This document shows positions 46,701 to 58,526 of a stretch of DNA of 64,000 nt, in pieces (positions within the stretch are counted from its first letter, which is position 1; every line of letters starts with the position of its first letter). Below the pieces are notes generated by a model. That model saw only the letters and a list, made by a program, of their open reading frames with translations. It was not told the origin of the DNA and made no database searches. The DNA lies in contig OX327686.1 of assembly GCA_946807835.1 (NCBI GenBank), positions 15,624,001-15,688,000 of the forward strand. The letters are read 5' to 3'. The DNA comes from Ailanthus altissimus (Eukaryota; Streptophyta; Magnoliopsida; Sapindales; Simaroubaceae). A program made the translations under genes and the position numbers.

Positions 46701-47570
46701 TTTACTGACTCTATACACTACCCATTCATGTGGTTATCACCACAAAAGTCACAAGTTACTTGTTGAGGTTTGACAACGTTCAATGCATCAATTTTCTTAG
46801 ATAACATATTAATTTGTGATGCCAATGCATTGAATGTATAAATCTCATACACACCGGTAACTACTCTTGGTGTAGAGTATTGATAACTATTCGACGCTAT
46901 CTCCTATAATAAATTATAAGCCTCATCCGTGGACTTATTCATTATAGTTCCTCCAGCAATAGCATCTATAATTGTCCTTAAATAGCCTACTAGTCCATTA
47001 TATAATGTTTGGACTAATAGCCATTTAGGGACACCATGATGATAACACTTCCTCAATATTTCCTTGAGCGCTCTCATGCCTCTCACAATGACTTGTTGTT
47101 ATTCTGACTAAATGAAATGATGTCATTCTTCATCTTTGGTGTCTTTGCTGGCGGTCCGAACTTGGCTAAGAAATTTTGTGCTAGATTATCCTATGTCGAT
47201 ATGGATTCTGATGGTAATTACATAACTAGCTCTTTACTTTGTCATTTAAAGAGAAAGGGAATAGTCTAAGTCGGATTTGAGACTTCATTATACTTGCAGG
47301 TATCACAAATTTCTAAGAAATTTATTATATACATGTTAGAATCGTCATTGGGAGCTCTGTTGAACTGTACAGATTCTTTCATCATTTGAATAATATTCGG
47401 CTTGATCTCAAAGTTGTTAGCATTGATGGTTGGTCACCAAATACTAGATTAAACACAATCTGTAGTTGGGACTGCATACTTTTTCAGCACTTTCTGTGGT
47501 ATCATAGGCTCAAACACTGAATTATTGATATAATCATTGTTCTCCTCCATGTGAAAAGATTGTTGGCACT
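46701..47570 (-). pseudogene. gypsy-4: gag (broken)
   Basis: Likely start at about 47550-47570 (MEENNDYINNSVFEPM). Capsid pieces follow in several frames, including NFLEICDTCKYNEVS, then 46904-47086 with HHGVPKWLLVQTLYNGLVGY and IIDAIAGGTIMNKSTDEAYN. A single zinc-binding-like segment, CDFCGDNHMNG, is at about 46730. These are hallmarks of Athila Gag. Stops and frameshifts prevent translation. Confidence 0.82.
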
Positions 47571-47776
47571 GTTCACATCAAAGTCTATGCAATGTCCTTT
47601 CAATATGATGTTTAAAAGAATTCAAGTCAACAATTTTCACCTTTCGCATGAACTATCAAAGCAAAATATAAAGAAAATCAAAGTAAAAAAAGAAAATAAA
47701 CTAAACAAAAATAAAATCTAAATTAAAAGCAAGTAACTTAATATTAGCATTGATCTAAAGAATAGATAAAAATAGT

Positions 47777-47797
47777 CCTCAGTAACTGCACCGAAAA
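47777..47797 (-). promoter_or_regulatory. primer binding site of gypsy-4 (degenerate)
   Basis: CCTCAGTAACTGCACCGAAA aligns with the intact Asp-tRNA-type site at 60781-60797 (CCCCGACAACGGCGCCA) with several changes, partly at CpG positions. It precedes the 5' LTR. Confidence 0.65.
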
Positions 47798-47805
47798 AAC
47801 TTGAT

Positions 47806-48297
47806 TGATGCTACAACAGTTATGCACAAGTGCACGCTACCATATTAAGTAATATTGGATTTTAAATCAAGTATCGATCCCACAAGGACTATGTTTTCTA
47901 TTTCTATCAATTAATTATTAAAATTATACCTACTTTACTTTTATCTAGAAAACTATAATCTTAAAATTAAGTAATTAACTAAAAATTTAACTTAGATAAA
48001 TAAAAAATAAACAAAAGGTTTAACTCACAAATTGATAATAATCTAAGATATAGACTCATCCCCTAATATTTCATTGGATTTATTACTATCTTAGTTAATC
48101 ACTTAATACAAATTGATTAGCATAGACATTATTCTCATCACAAGCCTTTATCGATGGTCAAGTGACTATACTACATATGTTAATAATCACCTATATGTCT
48201 ATGGTAATTAGAATAGAATGTAATTCATTCAGATCAAGTCTAAATCATGCCACACATGCCATCTAGGTATATGTCTATCCTACATAGTGTTGGGTGT
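47806..48297 (-). repeat. gypsy-4 5' LTR, first 492 bases
   Basis: Starts TGATGCTACAACAG and matches the first part of 42069-43399. It stops after ..ATCCTACATAG where a copia LTR starts (TGTTGGG). The rest presumably lies beyond the right end of the window. Confidence 0.85.
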
Positions 48298-49153
48298 TGA
48301 TTATTATAGGGTGCATGCATGTGGGATGTGTGTTCATCATAAAAATATATACATATCTCATATATATATGTGCGTAGTAGAATTATAAAAATTTACAATG
48401 AACACAAATAATACATATTAATCAAATTAATAAACAAGATTGAGAATTTAACCCATGAAGCCTTTGGATTAAAATTCTTAAAGTCCATATGAAATGTAAA
48501 CTTTGATCAATCCTAGCAATCAACAAGGGTGGGTTTGATTGTCTAGAATAACAATATGTTAATCCAGCAATCAATTTAACTCTTAAACTTAATTCAAAGT
48601 TAAACTCTTTAACTTAGTTAAATTTGTTATTTATTTATTCAACTCTTAAACAAAAATAAATTTAATTAATATTTTAATGGGTAACTTTAATTAGAGAAAA
48701 TGATGAATAGAACATGTTTTCAACTCTTTAAAACATCACAATTTATCATTCTCAATTTCTCTCTCAAATTTGCCTACCATCTAAAACACTTCACAAATAA
48801 ATTGATTCATTTTCTTGCATTTGATTTTAATTTCACTTAATTTGAATTTACATTTAACTTAACCTAACTATAGTTAACATTTAATCTTAGTTAGGTTAAT
48901 TTAACTTAACCCTTAAGTTAAATAAAAATTTAAATAATCTAATCTTAGTTAACTAACTTAACCATGGTTAAGTTAACCTTTACTTAACCATTAAGTAAGG
49001 TTAACTTTAACTTAACCATATAGTTCACTTTTAACTATAGTTAAATTAAATTATTTATTTTAATTATTTAGCAATTAAATAATCATTAAGTGAAATTACT
49101 TTTATGTCCTTACTAGCTTACCAAGTTAACCTAAAGTAGCTCCCACCATTTAA
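48298..49153 (-). repeat. copia LTR fragment, related to copia-3 LTRs
   Basis: Starts TGTTGGGTGTTGATT in gypsy-4 LTR sequence (possible left target duplication CATAG, 48293-48297). It follows the first 1.2 kb of the copia-3 LTR type with deletions, including the GTTAAC-rich region at about 48850-49060. It is interrupted at about 49153 by a plus-strand gypsy LTR. Confidence 0.75.
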
Positions 49154-50405
49154 ATGCAAAGTTTTCAAAATTTGAGTCCAGCGCCCCTGCGCCATAAAGA
49201 TTATCGCCCCAGCTCTGGAATAGTGATTGAAAAAAGAAAAACGACCTGCTTAAGTCGCGTCTAGTGCCCCAGCGCTGAAAAGTCACCGCGCCAGCGACAC
49301 TCCAGCACCACAGCGCTATAATCCCACCGCTCCAGTGGTGAAGGCTTTTTCATGCGTCGCCCCAGTGAAAACTGCATAGCGCACCAGTCCTAGTCTGACG
49401 AGAATTGAGATTTTCAAGCTCATATCAATCCCTATAAAAAGCCACTCGTTCCCAGCCTTCAAGAATCAATCCAAGACAACCCAAGAGCACCAAGAATACA
49501 GAGCACGAGTCTTGGAGAGCAATAGGAGCTTAATTGAAGAAACTTTAGAGAGAGATACAAGACGTTCTTCGGCATCAAGAGTTCTTAGGCAGCGCAATTA
49601 AAAGCAATTCGACGTCTACATCGGTTTGCTAATAATTGTATCATGATTTATAATTATTTTTACTGCTGTTCTCTTGTAGCCATAAACTAAACTTGTTTTC
49701 TAGGGTTAATACTTGAACTCAATATGTGTGCTTAATTGCCATATCTTTCGAATATTTAATAAACTTAGTTCTTTGATATTCAAATTACTTGATCTTAATG
49801 CTTCAATATATCTGGCCAATATATGGTGAATGAGTTAGTAATGTTATTGATAAACTCGAAAGAGGAATCATAATATTTAGACCTAGGTAATTTGATGCAT
49901 GATTGTAGAGTAACATTCAATGTTGCATATGCAAGTTTCAATCTAGGATAAGAATATACCTAATTGGCATGTATGATCAATAAGACCTAATCTTAATGAA
50001 TATTAATTTATTACAAGTACCATAGGAATATAGATATTTGGTAAATTAAGGTATACTTGCATGACCTTGGAAGAGGCTTGTGAATACATTAGTGTCTTGA
50101 TCAATAACAAAGACTAAGGGAGTTAAATATTAGAAGATTAACCATTAGAAATCATATTGAGGGATAGTATTAATCCTAGGTTCTCTTTACGTTGCTATCT
50201 CCCTATTCTCTTTGCATTATGTTTTTATTTTTATATTTTCTACATTCATTCTTAGATTTTTATTTTTCTGAATAATTATTAGAAAGACATAATTTTAGTA
50301 ATTGGTTAAAAAGAAAAAATTATCCCTGTGGGTTCGACATCCGACTTATTTAGTCTCTTTATTACTTGCATACGATAGTGTATACTTGCACTGAATTTCA
50401 TCAGT
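49154..50405 (+). repeat. gypsy-5 (Athila-type) LTR, about 1.25 kb
   Basis: Plus-strand copy of the LTR type seen in reverse at 34497-35536. The first bases are uncertain (TGCAAAGTTTTC is one choice). GC-rich box copies at 49175-49395 (CCAGCGCCCCTGCGCC, GCCCCAGCGCTG, CCACAGCGCT) precede a TATA box (TATAAAAA, 49433-49440). It ends ..CACTGAATTTCATCA and is followed directly by a second, partial copy. Confidence 0.8.
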
Positions 50406-50484
50406 AACATTCAATTTTGCCTATGCAAGTTTTAAATTAGAATAGGAATATACCTAAATGACATGTATGATCAATAAGACTTAA
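50406..50484 (+). repeat. partial second gypsy-5 LTR, left of gypsy-3
   Basis: GTAACATTCAATTTTGCC and following bases repeat 49914 onward. The copy is interrupted by gypsy-3 at 50485 and continues at 62216-62629. Confidence 0.85.
50480..50484. other. target-site duplication of gypsy-3 (CTTAA/CTTAC)
   Basis: CTTAA directly before the LTR at 50485 and CTTAC directly after the other LTR at 62211-62215. Removing the element rejoins LTR text (AATAAGACTTA, then TCTTAATGAATC), as in the uninterrupted copy at about 49985-50010. Confidence 0.85.
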
Positions 50485-51855
50485 TGATGTGTGATTTAAT
50501 AACCTAACGCAAGTGCACCCTCTTCGTACCAAGTAATATAGGACTAAGTCCAGATTATTGATCTCACAGAGACTATTATTTTTATTTCTTCAATTGATTA
50601 CTAAAGTTACTCTATTTTACCTTTATCCAGATTAGCTTCTGAGATGGAGTTTAACTAACTAAATTACTGCTATCGAATTAAACTTAATTAAGATATCACA
50701 AGTAATCGGAGATAGAATTCACTAATTTGATAAGTAATCTAGGGTATCGACTTATCCGCTAGTAGTTCATTGACTCCATTAACCCCTTAGTTATTCCCTT
50801 ATTATCAATTGATCGACTAGACACTGATTTCATCATAAGCTTCTGTCGATAGTTGAATGATAATATCACACCCTAATAATTACCTATATGTCTATGGTAA
50901 TTCGAATAAGGTGCAACTCATTAAGAATAAGTCTAATCAAACCATACATGCCACCAAGGTATATGTCTATCCTAGATGAAATTCATAGATATTACTCTAT
51001 GATCACGTATCAATCTACCATAGGCTAAACACATGCATCCTCTTATTAAAGTTATCATGGTTCCTAAATAATGAAAATAGTGATCAAGTATAATGAAGGC
51101 ATTAAGCATAGATAGACTGAATCAATTAAGAGATAAAAGTTCATAACTAAGAGTTTAAAAGAGTAAATTACTTACTAGGTTCAAGATCGTCTAACCCTAG
51201 ATCAAAAGTATTTAGCTCATGTTCAAAACAAGACTATCAAAGCAAAAGTATGAAAATATCATGAACAAAATCATCTCTTAAAATTAAGGAAGAAAATAAC
51301 ACAAGTATTGCCCTGAGTTATTCTTCTTCCTCTTGTCTTAATTGCCCAAGAGTTGAATTTTCAATCTTCAATCTTCAATAAATTCACTTCGATCTTCTTG
51401 GTTTGAATATGTATTCGTTGCTTGCATTTTTCTCCTTGCTAAGTTTCCCTATTTTTGCTTCAAAATAGTATTTTTGTTGCTAAAAGAAACCCTAGAGCGA
51501 GGAGCTTCCAATCCACCCCAAATAGGAGAGTTGAGAGAGGCATTTAAACTTTCGTACGGGCACTGTAACACTGAGCACGAGCTTAAGGTTTCTACGGACA
51601 TCGATGAGTGCCACAGCGCTCACTTGCTGACCTGGGCACCACGGCGCCCAGCCACTTATTTCCTTACTTCCGTCTTTCGAGCGTATTTCGCTTGTTTCTT
51701 GCCCGAACCGCCTCCCGCTTGATTTTGTGTGTCACATTTTCCTTCACGCACCTATTTAAGATTGAAAACACAAATAAATAGCCAAATATTAATGGATTAA
51801 AGCACAAATACCCAAGTTAGAGTGCTAAAATACTATTGTCCTTATACTATTATCA
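50485..51855 (-). repeat. gypsy-3 3' LTR, 1371 bp
   Basis: From TGATGTGTGATTTAA to TATACTATTATCA. It aligns end to end with 60804-62210 with few changes, apart from the GC-rich box region at 51545-51660, which is shorter here. Plus-strand ORF 51474-51722 is inside the LTR and is not a gene. Confidence 0.95.
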
Positions 51856-51870
51856 AATACCCCCAAATTT
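51856..51870 (-). promoter_or_regulatory. polypurine tract of gypsy-3
   Basis: Minus strand AAATTTGGGGGTATT adjoining the 3' LTR. Confidence 0.88.
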
Positions 51871-53236
51871 AAGACATTTGCTCATCCTCGAGCAAAACAA
51901 GAGCACACTAACAAGAAGTCAAAACAACTATATAAAAACACCCTCTTAACATCCCATGAACCATGAGTTGCTTAGGTCGACTAGAAATTTGTAAGTTGCT
52001 AAAATGGTGAATTACACTTATGAAATCTCCAGACTAAAAAATTATTCATGTTTATTCTACACTCTAATGATCATGCTTATATCTACCTTATAATCATTCA
52101 CTTATGAGTGTGTGTCAAGCTGTTTAATAGCACATCAATTGTATTTTCAAACATCTTATTTTTATCAAAGAAAGATCAAGATCAAAATAATTCTCCATAA
52201 GCTTATTTTTCATAGCAATCTCCACTAAGAACAAGTATATAATAAGGGATCAAATAGGACTTTGATTAGCATATAATGAGAGGCTTGGGTTAGGGTGTGA
52301 AAATACAGACAATTTTTAAGTTCAAATCGCACCATAACCATAACCTCTTTTGTCTAAGGATGACTTTTGTTCTTTCTTCAGTCCACTCCCCCAAACTTAT
52401 TTTTCTTAAACCAAACTTTTCAACAACTCTATTGTTCCCTGTTGTCTTCCTAAGAGGTCTCTTTTTATTATTTTTTTAAACTTCTTTAATTCTTCTAACT
52501 GACTGAGAACAATTCCATAGCTGTCTCTTTTTTTTTTTAATTTTCTAAGACTTTGAATCACTTCATGACTCTTACAACAAAATGCTATGTATTATAGTGC
52601 AAAGGGTATATATGATGGATACAAGTATCAATTGGTTATAGGCTTCTAAAGTGGGTTTAAAAAGAATATAGTCAATCAGGCTCAAAAAGGGTGACTAAGG
52701 ACAAAAATATTCAAGGTTGGCCAGAAAGGTCCAATTGATCCAAACATGGCCTATAATCATATACCTTACTATATATGTCCTAGGATTTCTCCTTGAAAGC
52801 TAATCAAACAAGTTCCAGATTATAGACGACTTTGATTACCTTCTCTGTTGCGAATAAGTATATTCTACCTTACAATTGTTGAACATTAAATAGCTCTAAA
52901 GTGTATTGATGTTTAAAGTGACAACAATAAGTTGAATATAATTAATCTGATTATAGTATAAAATGAACACAATAATAGATAAGTCTAGAGTTTATAGCTT
53001 TTCTTCAACTCTATTTATCATCATCGACTATAACTCTTTTGACCCAAACAAATGATACTGAAAGAAAGTAAACTACTTCTAAAGAAGACAAATAAAAACA
53101 GAAAATAAACTAACAAAGCATGAAGAAAATTACGAATTAAAAAGTGTTTCCCCTGCCCTTACACTTATAATAAGACATGTCCTCATGGCAGCAGTAAAAT
53201 ACAAAAATTGAAACATTTCCCTATTTTTATGAAGCA
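51871..53236 (-). other. gypsy-3 3' untranslated region
   Basis: About 1.4 kb without a supported gene. Pyrimidine-rich and AT-rich. It shares blocks with gypsy-4 43416-44990 (GGCTCAAAAAGGGTGACTAAG at about 52680). Confidence 0.65.
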
Positions 53237-54391
53237 TTAGTTGTCCCCTTCGTCTTCATCTTCACTCCCTGCTTCGTTTTTAGTTTCTGCATCATCTCCT
53301 AAGTCATCCGCATCTGGCGGCCCTGGATAAACCAGAAAGTTTGGCAAGTTATATGTATTCATGCCGAAGTGTGTGAGTGTAATGCGCAAAACTTGGTCTT
53401 GATTGGTGGCATAGAAGGCAGTCCACTGTCGATGTGTGGTGAAGGCATCCTCTAACCTGGACAGCCTTTGAGGCATAGTCAGTTGTGTTGCGGGTCATTA
53501 TGGCAGAAGTGGTTAGGGAGTGAGGTCTTAGGCTGGACCATCAACGATTGTAGTAATTTTGCTGTTGTCCAATACGTGTGCTGGGGGCAATACTTCCTCT
53601 GATGATGTTCACTCAACTCCATTTTTAGCACAAAGTGCTGTAATTAGCTAGGGGCAATATATGCTTTGTTTTGGATGATCGAGGCCGAAAAATATTGTAT
53701 CTCTGATCACCTTACCAATATCAATAGTCCGCCCTGTTAGAATGGCATACAGAATAAAAGCTATCTTCGCTTTTACCGTGCTCATGTGACAAACTAACAT
53801 TAATTTTGTGCTATGAAATAGTGCCATGCTTTGAATTCTCTGCATATGTAGCGTGCGAGAAAGGCGACCGAAAGATTTTCAAACATCGTCCATTAAGCAT
53901 CTTGGGTGGCCAAGTAGTGAATGATGGCTTCATAATCTGGGTTCTGGTGAAGCTCCATATAGTCATCTCGTTCTGTATTGGGTATCTCAAAGTATTTATT
54001 TATTGATGTCCTTATTGTGGATGCGAACAATTTTGCCCCTGATTTAGACTTTTCCATTAGAGTGCTCTTTGCCATTAGCATAAAATTCTCGGACGACTGG
54101 GATAATTGTGGCATTCGGTTGTGCACACAAGCATCTCCAACCTCTGTCTGCAATAATTCTAGAGATTCTTGGATAACCCCTTCCCGTGATGTCGAAGCCT
54201 CTTTCAGGAATGATTGTACATTTGACTATGAAAGAGTGATATAAGTCTGCGGCTTCCTTGGAAACAAACTTGGTAGTGTTGTAGCCTGTAGAAGATGATG
54301 CAACGAACTTCTTTGATTTCTTGGGTGCCATTAAATACTCGAAATAACAGTAATAAGCCTTCCGAATATAGACAGCAAATGCCACTCGCAC
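53237..54391 (-). pseudogene. gypsy-3 extra 3' ORF, plant transposon protein type
   Basis: Downstream of pol and on the same strand lies a broken ORF. Its likely start is at about 54331 (MAPKKSKKFVASSSTGYNTT). It continues with SFIVKCTIIPERGFDI, a 53893-54153 piece in another frame with KYFEIPNTERDDYMELHQNP, then 53648-53845 (HSTKLMLVCHMSTVKAKIAF, ILYAILTGRTIDIGKVIRD) and an acidic tail at 53237-53476 (LEDAFTTHRQWTAFYATNQD, then an Asp/Glu-rich end). This layout matches the uncharacterised 'putative plant transposon protein' domain that is often found with Athila-type elements. Its function is unknown. At least three frame changes separate the pieces. Confidence 0.7.
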
Positions 54392-55249
54392 TTTACAATA
54401 TTAAATCATATATGTGTGCCACATTTCAATCAAACAACAATCTCCTTTGCACTCAAAGTCACCCATTTATACAACAGTCAACTCACCAAGTTGAACAGTA
54501 ATCATCAATCAATATCAAAGTGAACATTAACACCAATCAACATCACTTGAAACATTAAACACAAAACAACACCACTTGGAACATGTTTTCACAAACATCT
54601 TAATATGTAGCTATGGTAGCTAATATAGAAATTCAAGTATAACCCATTAAACCTCAATCAAGTCACCAATTTGAACAAGTTGTACAAGCATTCATGAAAG
54701 TTTTTTTTGGTTAAAACTAAGTCCTAATAATCGTAATCTAGCAATAAAGAAACTAATTATGTATGATAACTATAAAATAAAAAGAACTAACAAGAAAGAA
54801 AATTAAGAAAGATAGACATTTGTACCTTGAATGCTAATGAAGAGAAGGAGTTTGGGAGTTGTGATGAATGTGAATAATTAAGTGAAATATGTGCTAATAT
54901 GGTGTTAATTTGAGTGGGTAATGAAGTTGAATCTAAGTGTAGTGTGTGAGAATGGCTAATTTTGATTTGAGATGAAGAATTTAAAGTGTGAGATTGAGAA
55001 GATGGGTGTCAGAGTTTATGTGAAGTGTGAGAGAAAATGGGGAAGATATGAAGAAATAAAAAGGGGGGAGAAGTATTATACTTCTCCCGTATGAGCGTTG
55101 CGGCGCCCGCAAGCCTCTTTTTAAAATTTGTTTTTTATGCAACCTAAAAAAAATACTACTCGTTAGAGAAAAGAAAAGACAAGAGAAATGAATTAAATAA
55201 AGAGAAAAGAAAAAAAAAACTAATTAAAATCAAAGGATACTAGGCTTGG
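54392..55249 (-). other. gypsy-3 spacer between pol and the extra ORF
   Basis: No gene seen. AT-rich, with one GC-rich word at about 55093-55110 (GCGTTGCGGCGCCCGC). Confidence 0.6.
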
Positions 55250-56460
55250 GTTGCCTCCCAAGAAGCGCTTGGTTTAACGTCTTCGGCTTGACTTGTTGCT
55301 CCTGTAATTACTTGTGATCCATAAGATCGACATTAACCTTCTATCGATCTATATATCCTCTATGGTAATTCTTGAGGTGCTGGGCATTTACTGTAAATGA
55401 AGCTTGATTATTTGGATCTCTAATTTTAACTACTTTACTTGGGTAAACCATTATGATTTGAAACGGGCCAGACTATCAGGACTTGAGTTTTCCAGGAAAT
55501 AACTTCGATCTTGAATTATAAAGCAGCATTAGTTGTCATTTTTCAAATAAACGCTGAAGTATCTTCTTATCATGCTACCATTTCGTCTTTTCCTTATAAA
55601 GCTTGGCATTCTCATATGCTTGTAGACGAAACTCATCTATGGCGTTTAGTTGAAGTAAGCATTTCTCACCTGTGGCTTGGAGATCAAAGTTGAAGGCTTT
55701 AATGACCTAATATGCTTTGTGTTCCAACTCCAAAGGTAGGTGACATGCTTTACCAAAGTTTAAACGAAAATGAGACATACCAATCAGAGTTTTGTAAGCA
55801 GTATGATATGCCCATAAAGCGTCATCCAAATGTAATGCCCAATCCTTTCGATTTGGTTTAACCATCTTCTCTAAGATGCTTTTTATTTGTCGATTGGAGA
55901 CCTCAACTTGTCCACTCTTTTGAGGATGATAAGCAGTAGCCATCTTATGCTTGACTCTGAATTTTTGCAAAAGGGTTGAAAAATACTTATTGTAGAAGTG
56001 TGAGCCCTCGTCACTTATAATTGCTCTCGGTGTTTCATATCTTGTGAATATATTCTTTTGAAGGAACTTAATCATTGTCCTTGCCTCATTTATTGGTAAT
56101 GCTACTGCCTCTACCCATTTTGAAACATAATCCATAGCTACAAGTATGTATTTGTTGTTGTGAAATGGTGTAAATTGTCCTATGAAGTCTATTCCCCAAA
56201 CATCAAAGATTTCAACTTTTAGAATGTTCTGATGTGGAATTTCATGTCTTTTGGAGATGTTCCCCATTCGTTGACATCGATGACACCCTGTAACAAGAAT
56301 ATGCATCTTTAAATAATGTGAGCCAATAAAAACCAGATTAAAGTACCTTAATTGCTGTTTTGTCGCCCTCAAAATGTCCCCATAACCGGATGCGTGACAA
56401 TGGTGTAAGATGTATTGAGTTTCTTTTGTAAGGACACATCTTGGAAGGATTTGGTTTGCA
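55250..56460 (-). pseudogene. gypsy-3 integrase, core open with DDE residues
   Basis: The largest open frame of the element (55707-56372, 221 aa) covers the end of the zinc finger ([18 protein letters not shown]) and the complete catalytic core. The three acidic residues are visible in [20 protein letters not shown] and [10 protein letters not shown]. The frame ends at a TAA near 55707. The C-terminal region continues in other frames to about 55250. Integrase would insert the cDNA. The N-terminal histidines lie upstream of the open frame, at about 56400, in broken sequence. Confidence 0.9.
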
Positions 56461-57357
56461 CATAATTTAAAAAGGAATGGCTCATCCTAGAAATAGAATC
56501 TTGCATCGTGGAAGAACTTATTCTTTTGCTAAAAAGTCAAATTAGGAGGTGTTAGACCAGAAACTAAATAATTGACAATATCAGCATACCAGAGGATCCC
56601 GTGATGTTATGTTGCAAGGAGTTGCTCATTCGAAAAGGTTTCATTGATTTGGATCTTCTCTTGGTGTTGATTTGATACTTTTCAAATGAGAGAGATCATC
56701 TGCAACTTGGTTTTCAACTCCTTTTCTATCTTTAATCTCTAGATCAAATTCTTGCAGTAAGAGAATCCATCGAATGAGTCTCGGCTTAGCATCTTTCTTG
56801 TTGATGAGGTACTTGATTGCTGAGTGATCAATGAAGACTGTGACCTTGACTCCAATGAGATAAGCCCAGAACTTTTTGAAAGAAAAGACTATCGCTAGAA
56901 GCTCTTTTTCTGTGGTGGTGTAATTGGACTGCCGTCATTTAGAGTCTTGCTTGCATAATATATCGTGTGAAACACCTTCTCTCAGCATTGTCCTAGTATA
57001 GCTCCCACAGATAAATCGCTTGCATCACACGTCACTTCAAAGGGTAAGTCCCAGTCTTGAGCTATTATGATCGGACGGTGGTAAGCTTCTTTTTCAATAG
57101 TTCAAAAGCTTCAATACATGTATCATTGAAATGAAACTGCACTTCTTTCTCTAGTAAGTTGTATAGGGGGTTTAGAGATCTTGGAGAAATCTTCTATAAA
57201 ATTTGGCATGGCCAAAAAAGCTTTGCACTCCTTTCACCTTAGTCGATGGTGGCAACTTCTCGATGGTTTCTATCTTTGCTCTATCAACTTCAATACCATG
57301 AGTAGAAATTTTATTACCTAACACTATGCCTTCTTTAACCATAAAGTGGTACTTTTC
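56461..57357 (-). pseudogene. gypsy-3 RNase H and RT end (broken)
   Basis: Minus-strand pieces of RT end and RNase H, such as [36 protein letters not shown] and [20 protein letters not shown], then [20 protein letters not shown]. Several stops and small deletions interrupt. The end leads into integrase. Confidence 0.82.
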
Positions 57358-58085
57358 CTAATTGAGCACTAAATTGGTATCTTCACATCGTTTGAGAACA
57401 AATGCTAGATTATCAAGGCATTGATCAAATGAATTGCTGAAAACAAAACAATTATCCATAAATACCTCTGTGAAGGGCTCTATAATATCTGAAAATATGG
57501 CCATCATATAGCGCTGAAATGTGGCTGGAGTATTGCATAGTCCGAATGACATCCTCCGGAAGGCAAATGTACCATATGGGCAAGTGAACGTGGTCTTTTC
57601 TTGATCTCCGGGAGCAATTACAATCTAATTATAGTCAGAATATTCATCCAAGAAGTAATAATAATTATGTCCTACTAATCTATCCAGTATTTGATCGATG
57701 GATGGTAAGGGAAATGATCTTTTCGGGTGGCTTTATTCAGTTTTTAATAGTCCACACATATCCTCCAACCCGTAACAGTCCTAGTGGAGATTAAATCATT
57801 ATTCTCATTTGCCACTACAGTGATCCCTCCTTTCTTTGGTACACATTGCACTAGATTTACCCATGAGCTATCAGAAATAGGGTAGATAATCCCTACATCT
57901 AGCTACTTAATAATCTCCTTCTTTACTACATCTTTCATTATTGGATTTAAACGGCTTTGTTGCTCAATTGTAGCCTTGTGCCCTTCCTTTAACAGGATTG
58001 TATGCATACAAAAAGAAGGACTGATTCCCTTGATGTCAGCAATCGTCCATCCTATAGCTCTCTTATGATCTCTTAAAACCCTCAA
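57358..58085 (-). pseudogene. gypsy-3 reverse transcriptase, active-site change
   Basis: RT N-terminal lead at 57903-58085 (HKRAIGWTIADIKGISPSF, LNPIMKDVVKKEIIK), then a broken finger region, then 57358-57552 (FGLCNTPATFQRYMMAIFSD, EVFMDNCFVFSNSF). The catalytic box reads FMDN rather than FMDD, so the second aspartate is lost. Stops separate the pieces. Confidence 0.87.
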
Positions 58086-58160
58086 TAATTTTTCTACCCG
58101 TGAGTCATCAAGTTGTGCAGAAACTATAACTAGAAAAATAAAAGATTCACCAAGAAATGC

Positions 58161-58526
58161 TTACCTTAAGTGACTCGATAGTGATTTTAACTCTAGTTTA
58201 TGAGGTTCTTCAATAGAAGGCTTAATGTAAGTTTGCAAGCCCTCTAGTCTATCTAATGGTTCAACTCTCCTCATGAATCTATCAAATCTCGAAGAAAGTC
58301 TTAAGGCTTGTAGATACTCTTGCGTTTTACTTCTTTTTACCTCAACTATGTTTACCACTACATCTTCTAGAGAATCTTCAATGCTATTTTTGTTGAAAAT
58401 ATCATGCACTTTTCTGTTAATAACGTCAATGCTCATACACTCATCTTCCTCACTTGGCCCTCTCATGGCTTTGAAAACATTGAATGTTACTTCTTCATTT
58501 TGTACCCTTGTAGTTAATTCCCTTTT
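58161..58526 (-). pseudogene. gypsy-3 protease-RT linker
   Basis: Frame 58161-58466 reads MRGPSEEDECMSIDVINRKV and continues with LRLSSRFDRFMRRVEPLDRL. This is the linker found between protease and RT in Athila-type polyproteins. A stop at 58527 separates it from the protease. Confidence 0.82.

Noticed and set aside
51474..51722. 82-aa plus-strand ORF
   Set aside because: Lies in the gypsy-3 3' LTR over the GC-rich box; the partner LTR does not keep the frame.
53806..54501. Plus-strand ORFs in the gypsy-3 3' region
   Set aside because: Antisense to the better supported minus-strand extra ORF.
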